DNA of 38,514 bases, taken from assembly GCF_000236785.1 (NCBI RefSeq), contig NZ_AGUF01000063.1, forward strand, positions 1-38,514, read 5' to 3'. The translations under genes and the position numbers were made by a program. The notes below the pieces were generated by a model. It made no database searches and was not told the DNA's origin. It was given only the letters and a program-made list of their open reading frames with translations. Of the stretch, positions 1-7,962 are shown piece by piece (the first letter of the stretch is position 1; the number at the start of each line of letters is the position of its first letter). Source of the DNA: Achromobacter arsenitoxydans SY8. Its GTDB lineage: Bacteria > Pseudomonadota > Gammaproteobacteria > Burkholderiales > Burkholderiaceae_B.

Positions 1-536
1 TCAAGGCGATCCGGCCCCTGGTGCGGCGCGCGGCCGTTGCCAAGCCCGTCGTCGTCCCGGCTGCGCCTGCCCTGAAGGGAGCGGCAGCGCTGCGCGCGAT
101 CGCCGTTCACGAACACGCACACGCACACGATCACGCACACGTCCATGACGATGATTGCGGTTGCGGGCATGCGCACGCGCCCGCGCCGGAGCAGGTGGCC
201 GGGCCGCTGAGCTGGCGGCGCGCCTGGTCGGCCATCCTGGCAGTGGGCCTGCGGCCGTGCAGCGGCGCGCTGATCGTGCTGGTGTTCGCGCTATCGCAAG
301 GCTTCTTTCTTGCGGGCGTGGCGTCGGCCCTGGCGATGGGCCTGGGCACCGGCCTGACGGTGGCCATGCTGGCATGCCTGGCCGTGGCGGCCGGGGGCGC
401 GGCCACACGCCTGGGCCGCCGGATGTCTGGTGCGGGCGCCGCGCGCCTGCGTTATGCCGTGGAGGCGCTGGCGGCCCTTGCCGTGCTGCTGCTGGGTGTG
501 ACGCTGCTTGGCGGTATGGTGGCCGGCGGCGGCTAG
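1..536 (+). CDS. NicO-family nickel/cobalt permease, 3' end
   Basis: The gene is cut by the left edge of the window; the reading frame is open from base 3. The product is the C-terminal part of a membrane permease of the NicO/RcnA type, which moves Ni2+ or Co2+ across the inner membrane. The visible part begins with a hydrophilic loop very rich in His (about a dozen His within roughly 25 residues, alternating with Ala and Asp), typical of metal-handling loops in this family. It continues with three hydrophobic segments. The first contains the motif GLRPCSGALIVLVFA, which is characteristic of NicO proteins. It ends 7 bases before the stop of the convergent xerC. A GTG at 21 can open the frame but is internal to the protein. 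Metal specificity cannot be read from this fragment. Confidence 0.8.
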   Translation, partial: KAIRPLVRRAAVAKPVVVPAAPALKGAAALRAIAVHEHAHAHDHAHVHDDDCGCGHAHAPAPEQVAGPLSWRRAWSAILAVGLRPCSGALIVLVFALSQGFFLAGVASALAMGLGTGLTVAMLACLAVAAGGAATRLGRRMSGAGAARLRYAVEALAALAVLLLGVTLLGGMVAGGG

Positions 537-543
537 CAGCCGG

Positions 544-1521
544 TCAGGATTTCCGGCCTGCGCGCGGGTGGGCCTGGTCGTAGGCTTTGGCCAGGTGCTG
601 GAAGTCCAGCCGCGTGTAGATCTGGGTGGTCGAGATATTCGCGTGGCCGAGCATTTCCTGTACGGCGCGCAGGTCCTGCGCGGATTGCAGGACGTGGCTG
701 GCGAAGCTGTGGCGCAGCACATGCGGATGCACATGCGTCGGCACGCCGGCAGCCTGCGCGATGCGCGCCAACTGCAGTTGCACGACGCGCGGCGAGATGC
801 GGCGTCCGCGCGCGCCCAGGAACAGCGCGGCGGCGTCTTCGGGCTGCGGCGAAGGCGCGGCCAGTTGCGGGCGCGCGCCGATCCATTTGCGCAGGGCCGC
901 CAGGGCTTGCTGGCCGACCGGCACCGAGCGGCGCTTGCCGCCTTTGCCCAGCACCACGACTTCGGCGTCATCCAGGTTCAGCCAGCCGCGCGATTCGTAG
1001 TCGGAAGTGCGTTCATAGCGCAGGTCCAGCCCCACTAGCTCGGACAGCCGCAGGCCGCTGGAATAGAGCAGTTCGAACATGGCCTGGTCGCGCAGTGCGG
1101 CGGGCTCGGTGGCGACGCGCGCGGGCGCGCTGTCCAGCAAGGCCTGGGTCTGTTCGACCGACAGGGCCTTGGGCAGGCCGCGCGGCGCCTTGGGCGCGCG
1201 CACCCCCGCCACCGGGTTGCCGGCCAGCTCCGCTGCGGGCGCCCACCATTGGTAGAAGCCGCGCCAGGCCGCCAGGGTGCGCGCCAGGCTGCGCGGACCG
1301 CGGCCCTGCGCGTGCAGGCGCGCCACGAACTGGCGGATGTGGCCGTTGCCCAGCTTATCCAGCGGCAAGCTCGCCTTGTCGGCGAGTTCGCGCAGGAAGT
1401 GCAGTTCGCGCCGGTAGCCATCCAGGGTGTGGGGCGAATAGCGGCGGTTGGTTTCCAGATGACGCAGCCATGCGTTCATCGGGTCGGGCAGGGGGGCGGG
1501 GCGGGGATCGGCGTCCTGCAT
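544..1521 (-). CDS. xerC: Tyrosine recombinase XerC
   Basis: Site-specific recombinase that acts with XerD at dif to resolve chromosome dimers at cell division. The 325-residue protein has a SAM-like N-terminal core-binding domain (about residues 15-105) and a C-terminal catalytic domain. The full tyrosine recombinase set is visible: Arg158 (in SSGLRLSEL), a lysine in GKGGK (193-197), His267-x-x-Arg270, His293 in LGHANISTTQ, and nucleophile Tyr302. An inner Met15 could be the true start. It is the last gene of a minus-strand run after dapF and the DUF484 gene, an order also found in enterobacteria (dapF-yigA-xerC). An insertion-like stretch around residues 168-180 (between the Arg and Lys motifs) is slightly longer than in E. 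coli. The conserved neighbourhood argues against XerD or a phage integrase. Confidence 0.95.
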   Translation of the reverse strand: MQDADPRPAPLPDPMNAWLRHLETNRRYSPHTLDGYRRELHFLRELADKASLPLDKLGNGHIRQFVARLHAQGRGPRSLARTLAAWRGFYQWWAPAAELAGNPVAGVRAPKAPRGLPKALSVEQTQALLDSAPARVATEPAALRDQAMFELLYSSGLRLSELVGLDLRYERTSDYESRGWLNLDDAEVVVLGKGGKRRSVPVGQQALAALRKWIGARPQLAAPSPQPEDAAALFLGARGRRISPRVVQLQLARIAQAAGVPTHVHPHVLRHSFASHVLQSAQDLRAVQEMLGHANISTTQIYTRLDFQHLAKAYDQAHPRAGRKS

Positions 1522-1548
1522 TGCGTTTTCCTTGTGCGCCCCGGATGC

Positions 1549-2226
1549 CTAGACCTTGGGCGTGGCCGGATTCAGGCGGTGCAGGGCCGCCGAAGCGAGC
1601 TGACCGATGGATTCCAGGAAGGTCGTACCCATTTCGGGGGTGAAGCGTTCCGCGTCGTCGGAGCCGAGCACCAGCAGGCCCACGGCGGGGCCGTCGGCCT
1701 GGAGCCGCAGGGGAACCAGCGCCAGCGACTTGGGCTTGGCGTCCAGCCAGGCGACGGCTTCAAAGGCGGTGTCGGTGCCGCAATACGGCGCCTTCAGGCT
1801 GTCGGTGAACGTGCGCACGTCCTGCGACACGGGTTCGCCGTAGCCGTGGTCGGGCAGTTCGGACAGGTTCCACAGGCGCAGCGCCACATGGTTCAGGTCG
1901 AATTGTTCGGCCAGGCCCAGCGCGATTTCGCCCGGCACCAGTTGGGGGTCGCATTCGGACAGCAGGCGGCTGCACCACTTGGCCACGTGCGAGCCGATGG
2001 TCTCGTTGGCGGTGGCGTTGCGCACGAGTTCGTTCAGGCGCCATTCCAGTTCGCGGTTGCGTTCGCGCAGCGTGAGGATCTGGCGCTCGCCCAGCGAAAT
2101 GGCGCGCGAACCGTGCGGATGCGGCACCTGCAGGGTGGCGAAGACGTCGGCGTGTTCGTCGAAGAAGCCGGGGTTCTCTTGCAGGAAGCTTGCGATGTCC
2201 TGGGCGGTGAGTGCGGTATCGGTCAT
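1549..2226 (-). CDS. DUF484 family protein (YigA-like)
   Basis: A 225-residue protein of the DUF484 family, a GAF-like fold protein of unknown role that is regularly encoded between dapF and xerC. The N-terminus (residues 8-35, QDIASFLQENPGFF) matches the family opening, in which a short helix precedes a 'NPxFF' motif. Residues 45-68 are charged and helical, probably a short coiled coil. The rest resembles a GAF domain, ending in helices around LESIGQLASAALHRL. It starts 4 bases after the dapF stop, so the two are surely co-transcribed. No catalytic residues are apparent. A role in cell-division or recombination control is sometimes assumed from context, but nothing in the sequence proves it. 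Confidence 0.85.
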   Translation of the reverse strand: MTDTALTAQDIASFLQENPGFFDEHADVFATLQVPHPHGSRAISLGERQILTLRERNRELEWRLNELVRNATANETIGSHVAKWCSRLLSECDPQLVPGEIALGLAEQFDLNHVALRLWNLSELPDHGYGEPVSQDVRTFTDSLKAPYCGTDTAFEAVAWLDAKPKSLALVPLRLQADGPAVGLLVLGSDDAERFTPEMGTTFLESIGQLASAALHRLNPATPKV

Positions 2227-2230
2227 AGGG

Positions 2231-3124
2231 TTATCGGTTCAGCGCCATGGAGAAGACGAGCTTGTCGATGTCGACCTGGCCCGTAAAGACGGATTCGGCG
2301 GGGCCGGTCATGCGCAGTTGTTCGCCGTTCCAGGCGACGGTTAGCACGCCGCCGCGCGTTTGCACGCGCACGGGAGAATCCAGCAGGCCGCGGCGGATGC
2401 CGGCCGCGACGGCGGCGCAGGCGCCGGTGCCGCAGGCCAGGGTCTCGCCGGCGCCGCGTTCGAAGACGCGCAGGCGGATGTTGTGGCGGTCGACGACCTG
2501 CATGAAGCCGGCGTTGACGCGGCGCGGAAAGCGCGGGTGCGTTTCGATCAGCGGGCCGAGCACCGAGACGGGCGCGGTGTCGACGTTGTCGACCACCTGC
2601 ACGGCGTGCGGGTTGGAGATCGCGACGGCGGACACGGCAACCGTGCGCGGCATGCCGGCGGGCGGGTCGAGTTCCAGGTCCCAAAGCGTGTCCTGGCCCT
2701 GCGTGCGCGACGCCAGGCCGGCGGTGTCGAATGGCAAGGCGGCGGGGTCGAAACGGGTGCTGCCCATTTCCACGGTGACCTGTTCGTCGTCGCCTTCATC
2801 CAGGACCAGGATGCCCGTGGCGATTTCGGCGCGCAGCGGGTTGCGATCGGACAAGCCCTGTTCGTGCACGAAGCGGACAAAGCAGCGGGCGCCGTTGCCG
2901 CAATGCTCGACCTCGGAGCCGTCGGAATTGAAAATGCGATAGCGGAAGTCGGCGTCAGGCCGCGTGGCGCGTTCGACCAAAAGAATCTGGTCGGCGCCGA
3001 TGCCGAAGTGCCGGTCGCCCAGGGCGCGGGCGCGCTCGGGCGTCATTTCGATGGTCTGGCGGACGCCGTCGAGCACAACGAAATCGTTGCCCGCGCCATG
3101 CATTTTGGTGAAGTTCCAGTTCAT
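2231..3124 (-). CDS. dapF: Diaminopimelate epimerase
   Basis: Converts LL-2,6-diaminopimelate to meso-diaminopimelate, the lysine precursor and peptidoglycan cross-linking residue; cytosolic and cofactor-independent. The two catalytic cysteines are present: Cys75 in [12 protein letters not shown] and Cys231 in [10 protein letters not shown], each in the canonical family motif. The opening [15 protein letters not shown] matches family N-termini, so I place the start at 3124. An in-frame ATG at 3142 would add six residues, and neither start has a strong ribosome-binding site. Length (297 residues) is close to the usual 275-295. It sits 39 bases downstream of the first lpxL homologue and 4 bases before the DUF484 gene, forming part of an envelope/division operon. 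Confidence 0.96.
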   Translation of the reverse strand: MNWNFTKMHGAGNDFVVLDGVRQTIEMTPERARALGDRHFGIGADQILLVERATRPDADFRYRIFNSDGSEVEHCGNGARCFVRFVHEQGLSDRNPLRAEIATGILVLDEGDDEQVTVEMGSTRFDPAALPFDTAGLASRTQGQDTLWDLELDPPAGMPRTVAVSAVAISNPHAVQVVDNVDTAPVSVLGPLIETHPRFPRRVNAGFMQVVDRHNIRLRVFERGAGETLACGTGACAAVAAGIRRGLLDSPVRVQTRGGVLTVAWNGEQLRMTGPAESVFTGQVDIDKLVFSMALNR

Positions 3125-3163
3125 CACCGGATTATCGCCCATTATTGCGGCGCGGATCGGGCG

Positions 3164-4054
3164 TCAATAGAGTTTGGCCTCGCCTTCGGGCCGGGTCTTG
3201 AATCGGCGGTGGACCCAGTAGTACTGGCTGGGGCAGCGCCGCACCCAGGTTTCCAATTCGCGGTTCAGGCGGGCGGTGGCGGCTTCGAGCGAATCTTCGC
3301 CTGGAAAGTCCTGGAGCGGCGGCAGTACGTCCACGTGGTAGCGGCCGGTATCCGGGTTCCAGAAACCCACGACCGGCAGCACCGCGGCGTTCCATTTCTG
3401 GGCGAGCTGGGCGGTGGCCAGCAGGGTCGCGGCCTGGATGCCAAAGAAGGGCACGAAGACCGAGCCCTGGCGGCCGAAGTCCATGTCGGGCAGGTAATAC
3501 ACCGGACGGGGCGCGCGCAGGTGCCGGATCAGATCGCGCACGCCATCTTTGCGGCTGACCAGGAAGACCTCGTTGAAGCGGGCGCGCCCGGCGGCCACGA
3601 CCGCATCAATGTGCGGATCGCTTTGCGGCGTGTACATGGTGGCGGCGCTGGGCACTTCCATGGTCAGGCGCGTGGCCGCCGCGTCCAGGGCGATGAAGTG
3701 CGGCGCCAGCAGGATCACCGAGCGGCCTTCGGCCGTCAGCGCATTGATGCGGTCAGCGCCCGTCTGCGTGACCATCTCTTTGATGGCTTCCGGCGTGCCG
3801 TACCAGAGCACGCCGCGGTCGACGATGGTTTGCGCCAGCGCGCGGAAGTGGTCGGCCACCCATTGTTCACGGACGGATTCGGGCTGGTCGGGAAAACACA
3901 GTTCCAGATTGCGGCGCACGATGCGGGCGCGTGACCTGGCCAGGCGCGGCGCGAGCCAGCCCAGGCAGGCGCCGATGCGCTGGCGCGTGGATGGCTTGAT
4001 GCGGCCGAACCATTTCAACAGGGAGATCAGCGTGCGCGTTTTTCTATCGTTCAT
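3164..4054 (-). CDS. Lipid A biosynthesis acyltransferase (LpxL/HtrB family), copy with H-x4-D
   Basis: Inner-membrane late acyltransferase that adds a secondary acyl chain to the lipid A precursor from acyl-ACP. The 296-residue protein carries the catalytic H-x4-D/E motif as His119 to Asp124 in APHFIALD. Family blocks are visible: RRNLELCFP near residue 48, YYLPDMDFGRQGSVFVPFFG in the middle, and the C-terminal YYWVHRRFKTRP motif that normally ends this family. It follows a second homologue (4095-4961) by 40 bases and precedes dapF by 39 bases. Bordetella species are known to carry adjacent lpxL1 and lpxL2 genes with different chain or position specificity. Which of these it represents cannot be told from sequence alone, so no symbol is given. 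Confidence 0.9.
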   Translation of the reverse strand: MNDRKTRTLISLLKWFGRIKPSTRQRIGACLGWLAPRLARSRARIVRRNLELCFPDQPESVREQWVADHFRALAQTIVDRGVLWYGTPEAIKEMVTQTGADRINALTAEGRSVILLAPHFIALDAAATRLTMEVPSAATMYTPQSDPHIDAVVAAGRARFNEVFLVSRKDGVRDLIRHLRAPRPVYYLPDMDFGRQGSVFVPFFGIQAATLLATAQLAQKWNAAVLPVVGFWNPDTGRYHVDVLPPLQDFPGEDSLEAATARLNRELETWVRRCPSQYYWVHRRFKTRPEGEAKLY

Positions 4055-4094
4055 GGATGTGGAATGAGACCTGGCGGCAGGATCGGCAAGGGCC

Positions 4095-4961
4095 TCAGGA
4101 GGCCGGAGGCGCCGGTTCGGCGTCGGGAGCCGGCGGTGCGCCGCGCGGGGTCTTGTAGCGGTTGTAGCTCCAGAGGTACTGGTCGGGGCAGCGCCGGATC
4201 AGCGTTTCCATCGCGGCGTTGATCAGCGCGGCCTGCGCTTCCGGCTCGGCCGGCAGGGGCTCGGGGACCCGGACGTAATGAATGCGCCAGCCGCGGCCCT
4301 TGGGCAGGCGTTCGCCAGCGGTGAGGATGATGGGAACGTTGGTTTGCGTGGCCAGCTTGCCGGGCAGGGTCATCGTGTAGGCCAGGCGTCCGAAGAACGG
4401 AACCCACACGCCGTCGCCCACGCTGGGGGCCTGGTCGGGCAGCATGCCGACGGATTCGCCCCGGCGCAGGGCGCGCACGAATTCCCGGACGCCCTGCATG
4501 GTGGCGGGCACGGCATTGACGTCCGAACTGTTGCGCGCCGTTTCCAGCAAGGGGGCCAGGGCGTCCTTGCGCGGGGGGCGGAACATGACCGTCATGGGCA
4601 TCTGGCGGGCCAGGTAGCGGGCGGTGATTTCGAAGCAGCCCAGGTGCGGGGTCAGGAACAGGATGCCGCGGTTTTCGGCGCGGGCGGCGGCGACCACGTC
4701 ATTGTCGTCCGACACCACCTGCGCCAGGCTTTCCTTGTTGCGGAACCAGACCCGGGGGTTCTCCAGGATCATGGCGCCGGTTTCGCCCGCCGCCCGGCGG
4801 GCAAACGCCGCGCCGGGATAGCCGGCCTGCGCCGCATTGGCCTGCAGGCGCCGCCGGTACTTGCCGGGCCAGGCGTAGACGGCGCGCCCGGCAAGGCGCC
4901 CGATGGCGTGCGCGACGGGGAGCGGCAGGGCGGCAAAGAGACGAAACAGGGGCAGCAGCAT
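4095..4961 (-). CDS. Lipid A biosynthesis acyltransferase (LpxL/HtrB family), copy with H-x4-E
   Basis: Second late acyltransferase of lipid A assembly, 288 residues, and the first gene of the minus-strand operon that runs to xerC. The catalytic motif is His106 to Glu111 in TPHLGCFE, the acidic residue more usual in the family. A hydrophobic N-terminus (residues 1-30) is likely the membrane anchor. Other family blocks are MFRPPRKDALAPLLE, GMLPDQAPSVGDGVWVPFFG, and the terminal QYLWSYNRYKTPRG. The C-terminal tail is Pro/Ala-rich and probably disordered. The gene starts back-to-back with metK, whose -10 box lies about 95 bases away. I saw no convincing Shine-Dalgarno sequence or promoter for it. 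Confidence 0.9.
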   Translation of the reverse strand: MLLPLFRLFAALPLPVAHAIGRLAGRAVYAWPGKYRRRLQANAAQAGYPGAAFARRAAGETGAMILENPRVWFRNKESLAQVVSDDNDVVAAARAENRGILFLTPHLGCFEITARYLARQMPMTVMFRPPRKDALAPLLETARNSSDVNAVPATMQGVREFVRALRRGESVGMLPDQAPSVGDGVWVPFFGRLAYTMTLPGKLATQTNVPIILTAGERLPKGRGWRIHYVRVPEPLPAEPEAQAALINAAMETLIRRCPDQYLWSYNRYKTPRGAPPAPDAEPAPPAS

Positions 4962-5052
4962 GCTTCAAAAGGGTGAGAACGGGCAGGGTCATACCGCTGC
5001 TCGGGGAATATGCTTACCCCCCGGGCACGAGCGTAAGAACGGCATTTTCGCT

Positions 5053-5058
5053 TAAAAT
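5053..5058 (+). promoter_or_regulatory. Candidate -10 box of metK
   Basis: TAAAAT lies in the 277-base gap between the divergent lpxL operon and metK. No good -35 hexamer is found 16-18 bases upstream, so the promoter assignment rests on the -10 alone. It would start transcription near 5065 and give a leader of about 175 bases. Confidence 0.4.
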
Positions 5059-5064
5059 GCGCGG

Positions 5065-5238
5065 AGTCGCCGAGTTAACCGACAACTTGCGGGGCGACGG
5101 CAAGGGCGCGGCGCATTGCGCGGCCACTGCCAAATCCGCTAAAGCGTCGCGCCCAGTTGGCATATGCCATGCAGACCGGGGTGCAACGCGCCTCGTGAAC
5201 CTACGTGCCGGCAAGACCGGACAAGAAAGGACGCATCT
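5065..5238 (+). promoter_or_regulatory. Structured 5' leader of metK, candidate regulatory RNA
   Basis: The region between the predicted transcription start and the metK GTG has no gene of its own. It opens with GTCGCC (5066-5071), which can pair with GGCGAC (5093-5098); inside that pairing AGTT and AACT form a second stem. Further on there is a perfect 10-base palindrome GGCATATGCC (5159-5168) and a small CCGG hairpin near 5205. I recognise none of the named SAM riboswitch classes here. It could be a regulatory leader or just GC-rich DNA that folds. Confidence 0.3.
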
Positions 5239-6402
5239 GTGGCCAACAACGATTTTCTCTTCACTTCCGAATCCGTCTCTGAAGGGCACCCCGACAAGGT
5301 TGCCGACCAGATTTCCGATTCGATCCTTGACGCCATCTTCACGCAGGATCCGAACGCGCGTGTCGCAGCCGAAACGCTGTGCAACACCGGCCTGGTCGTG
5401 CTGGCAGGTGAAATCACCACTACCGCCAACGTCGACTACATCCAGGTCGCGCGCGACACGATCCGCCGCATCGGCTACGACAACACCGAATACGGCATCG
5501 ACTACAAGGGTTGCGCGGTGCTGGTCGCCTACGACAAGCAATCGCCGGACATCGCCCAGGGCGTCGACCGCAGCTCGGAAGACTACCTGAACCAGGGCGC
5601 TGGCGACCAAGGCCTGATGTTTGGCTACGCGTGCGACGAAACGCCCGACCTGATGCCGGCTCCGATCTGGTACGCGCACCGCCTGGTGCAGCGCCAGAGC
5701 GAACTGCGCAAGGACGGCCGCCTGGCGTGGCTGCGTCCTGACGCCAAGTCGCAAGTGACGTTCCGCTACGTCGACGGCCGCCCCGCCGAAGTCGACACCG
5801 TGGTGCTGTCCACCCAGCACTCGCCCGAGGTTTCTCAGGAAACCATCCGCGAAGCGGTCATCGAAGACATCATCAAGCCCAGCTTCCCCGAAGGCCTGAT
5901 CACGCCCAAGACGAAATTCCTGGTCAACCCGACCGGCCGTTTCGTCATCGGCGGCCCGCAAGGCGATTGCGGCCTGACCGGCCGCAAGATCATCGTCGAC
6001 ACCTACGGCGGCGCATGCCCCCACGGCGGCGGCGCGTTCTCGGGCAAGGACCCGTCCAAGGTCGACCGTTCGGCCGCCTATGCCGCGCGCTACGTGGCCA
6101 AGAACATCGTGGCCGCCGGCCTGGCGCGCCAGTGCCAGGTGCAGGTCAGCTACGCGATCGGCGTGGCTGAGCCCATCAACATCACCGTTTACACCGAAGG
6201 CACGGGCGTCATCCCCGACGACCAGATCGCCAAGCTGGTGCGCGAACACTTCGACCTGCGTCCGAAGGGCATCGTGAACATGCTGGACCTGCTGCGTCCG
6301 ATCTACACGAAGACCGCCGCCTATGGCCACTTTGGCCGTTCGGAGCCGGAATTCTCGTGGGAAGCCACGGACAAGGTCCAGGAACTGAAGAAGTCCGCCT
6401 GA
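5239..6402 (+). CDS. metK: S-adenosylmethionine synthetase
   Basis: Makes SAM from methionine and ATP, releasing phosphate and pyrophosphate; a cytosolic tetramer needing Mg2+ and K+. The 387-residue length is standard. Signatures present: the opening [19 protein letters not shown] with His17 and Lys20 of the active site, the hexapeptide GAGDQG at 120-125, and the P-loop-like GGGAFSGKD at 263-271. The start is GTG at 5239, preceded by AGAAAGG eight bases upstream; longer frames back to an ATG at 5164 would add 25 residues with no family counterpart. A strong terminator follows at 6421. SAM made here becomes SAH, which AhcY (24501) clears. No in-frame defect is seen. Confidence 0.97.
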   Translation: MANNDFLFTSESVSEGHPDKVADQISDSILDAIFTQDPNARVAAETLCNTGLVVLAGEITTTANVDYIQVARDTIRRIGYDNTEYGIDYKGCAVLVAYDKQSPDIAQGVDRSSEDYLNQGAGDQGLMFGYACDETPDLMPAPIWYAHRLVQRQSELRKDGRLAWLRPDAKSQVTFRYVDGRPAEVDTVVLSTQHSPEVSQETIREAVIEDIIKPSFPEGLITPKTKFLVNPTGRFVIGGPQGDCGLTGRKIIVDTYGGACPHGGGAFSGKDPSKVDRSAAYAARYVAKNIVAAGLARQCQVQVSYAIGVAEPINITVYTEGTGVIPDDQIAKLVREHFDLRPKGIVNMLDLLRPIYTKTAAYGHFGRSEPEFSWEATDKVQELKKSA

Positions 6403-6420
6403 AGCGGCCTGATTCAATAG

Positions 6421-6453
6421 AAATAACGCCCCTTCCGGGGCGTTATTTTTTTT
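6421..6453 (+). terminator. Rho-independent terminator of metK
   Basis: A perfect 12-bp stem, AAATAACGCCCC and its complement, closes a TTCC loop and is followed by a run of T. It lies 18 bases after the metK stop. Read on the other strand, the stem is followed by only a poor T tract, so it mainly serves metK. Confidence 0.93.
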
Positions 6454-6460
6454 CGGCGGC

Positions 6461-7888
6461 TCAGAGGCCCCAGGCCGACAGGTCTGGCAGGCGGGCGGCC
6501 GGCGCCAGCACTTGTTCCAGCGCCGCCGCGCAATCGAGCATCGCGGCGTCGCCGCCTGCCGGCGCCAGCAGCTGTACGGCGCCAGGCATGCCGTCGGCGT
6601 CAAAGCCGGCCGGCAGCGCGATTGCGGCCGCGCCCAGGAAGTTGGCCGGGCGCAGCAGCTTGCCCAGGCCGGCGTGGCGCGTGTCCTGGGCATCCAGCGG
6701 CTGGGCGGCCTGGTCGCAGGCGGGCATGAGCAAGGCGTCCACGCCTTGCATCGCCTGCGCAAAGGCGGCCATGTCTGCCTGGCGGCGCTCCAGCGCGGCT
6801 TCGTAGCTGGCCTGCGAAATCCGTCCGCCCGCGGCGATGCGCGCGCGCACGACGTCCCAGAGCGGCTGCGCGGGATCTTCGGCCAGGGCGCCGTAGTAGC
6901 GGTAGGCCTCGTAGGCCAGCACCAGCGAGTTGTCCTCGGCCATGCGGGCGAACGAAAGCGACGCGGGCGGATGCCAGGTCGTGGGCGTGCAGCCGGCCCG
7001 GTCCAGGCGCGCCTGCGCCTGGTGCCATACCTGCAGGCCGGCGTCGGTCAGCGGTGTCGGCCAGGCCTGCGGCGCCAGCACGGCGACGGCGCCGGCGTTG
7101 CAGGGCGACGGGTAGCGCAGCGCCGCCACGCAGACGGCGGGCAGGGCCAGCGTGGCGGCGTCGTCGATGTCCGGACCGGCCAGCAGCTGCGTCAGCAATC
7201 GCGCGTCGGCGACGTTGCGGGTAATGGGGCCCAGCACGTCCAGCGTGTCCGACAGGGGCAGGCATCCGGCTCGGCTGATGAAGCCGGACGACGGCTTGTA
7301 GCCGACCACGCCGTTCAGCGCCGCCGGCGCGCGCACGGAGCCGCCGGTGTCGCCGCCCAGCGCCAAAGGCGCCAGGCCCGCCGCGACGGCCACGCCCGCG
7401 CCGCTGGAAGACCCGCCCGGCGCGCGCGCCACGCTGGCGTCCCAGGGATTGCGGGCCGTGCCCTGCGTGGGATTCTGGCCGGACAGGCCGAAGGCGAATT
7501 CGGTCATGCGCGTCTTGCCCAGGATGACCATGCCCTGGGCGACCAGCCGGTGCGCCGCCGCGGCGGTGACGGTGCTGACCGCGCCCAGGCGGGTCTGCGA
7601 CCCGCCGCTGGCGGTGGTGCCTTCCCAGTGGATGCTGTCCTTTACCGCTACGGGCACCCCATGCAGGGGGCCCATGCTGATTCCAGCCGCCAGCAGGCGG
7701 TCTGCGGCATCGGCCTGCGCCAGCGCGCGTTCCGCCGTGACTTCGCTGTAGGCGGCCAGCGCGGGCGCGCGCTCGATGCGGTCCAGGAAGTGCTGGGTGA
7801 GCGCGAGCGAACTGAGTTTGCGCTCGCGGATGGCGCGGGCAAGCTGGCGGGCGTCTTGGAAATGCAGGGCGGTGTCTTGGGCTGGCAT
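6461..7888 (-). CDS. Amidase-signature hydrolase
   Basis: A 475-residue member of the amidase-signature family, cytosolic enzymes that hydrolyse carboxamides to acid plus ammonia. The Ser-cisSer-Lys triad is visible as Lys83 (VAVKDS), Ser160 (in GGSSSGAG) and nucleophile Ser184 (GGDTGGSVRAP). The start MPAQDTALHF is chosen by alignment to family N-termini; the open frame extends far upstream but only as antisense to the MFS gene. It is not GatA, since no gatB/gatC is nearby and it lacks their context. The gene follows an MHS-family transporter, from which a terminator separates it. A transported amide or related nitrogen compound is a natural guess for the substrate, but the sequence does not name it. 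Confidence 0.88.
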   Translation of the reverse strand: MPAQDTALHFQDARQLARAIRERKLSSLALTQHFLDRIERAPALAAYSEVTAERALAQADAADRLLAAGISMGPLHGVPVAVKDSIHWEGTTASGGSQTRLGAVSTVTAAAAHRLVAQGMVILGKTRMTEFAFGLSGQNPTQGTARNPWDASVARAPGGSSSGAGVAVAAGLAPLALGGDTGGSVRAPAALNGVVGYKPSSGFISRAGCLPLSDTLDVLGPITRNVADARLLTQLLAGPDIDDAATLALPAVCVAALRYPSPCNAGAVAVLAPQAWPTPLTDAGLQVWHQAQARLDRAGCTPTTWHPPASLSFARMAEDNSLVLAYEAYRYYGALAEDPAQPLWDVVRARIAAGGRISQASYEAALERRQADMAAFAQAMQGVDALLMPACDQAAQPLDAQDTRHAGLGKLLRPANFLGAAAIALPAGFDADGMPGAVQLLAPAGGDAAMLDCAAALEQVLAPAARLPDLSAWGL

Positions 7889-7905
7889 GGGCTTTCGTGG
7901 AAATG

Positions 7906-7940
7906 AAAAAGCCTTCCGGCCCGTTGCGGGACCGGAAAGC
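7906..7940 (-). terminator. Rho-independent terminator after the MFS gene
   Basis: Read on the minus strand, GCTTTCCGGTCCCG pairs with CGGGCCGGAAGGC (13 pairs, one bulged T, one G-T pair) around a CAA loop, followed by a CTTTTTC tract. It lies between the MFS stop (7963) and the amidase start (7888), so amidase expression needs either read-through or its own promoter. Confidence 0.8.
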
Positions 7941-7962
7941 GTTCGGACTGGGGTGCGTTGCG

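Noticed and set aside
105-185. CAC-rich repeated stretch as a tandem repeat or CRISPR-like element.
   Set aside because: It is coding sequence for the His-rich loop of the NicO permease; there are no spaced direct repeats.
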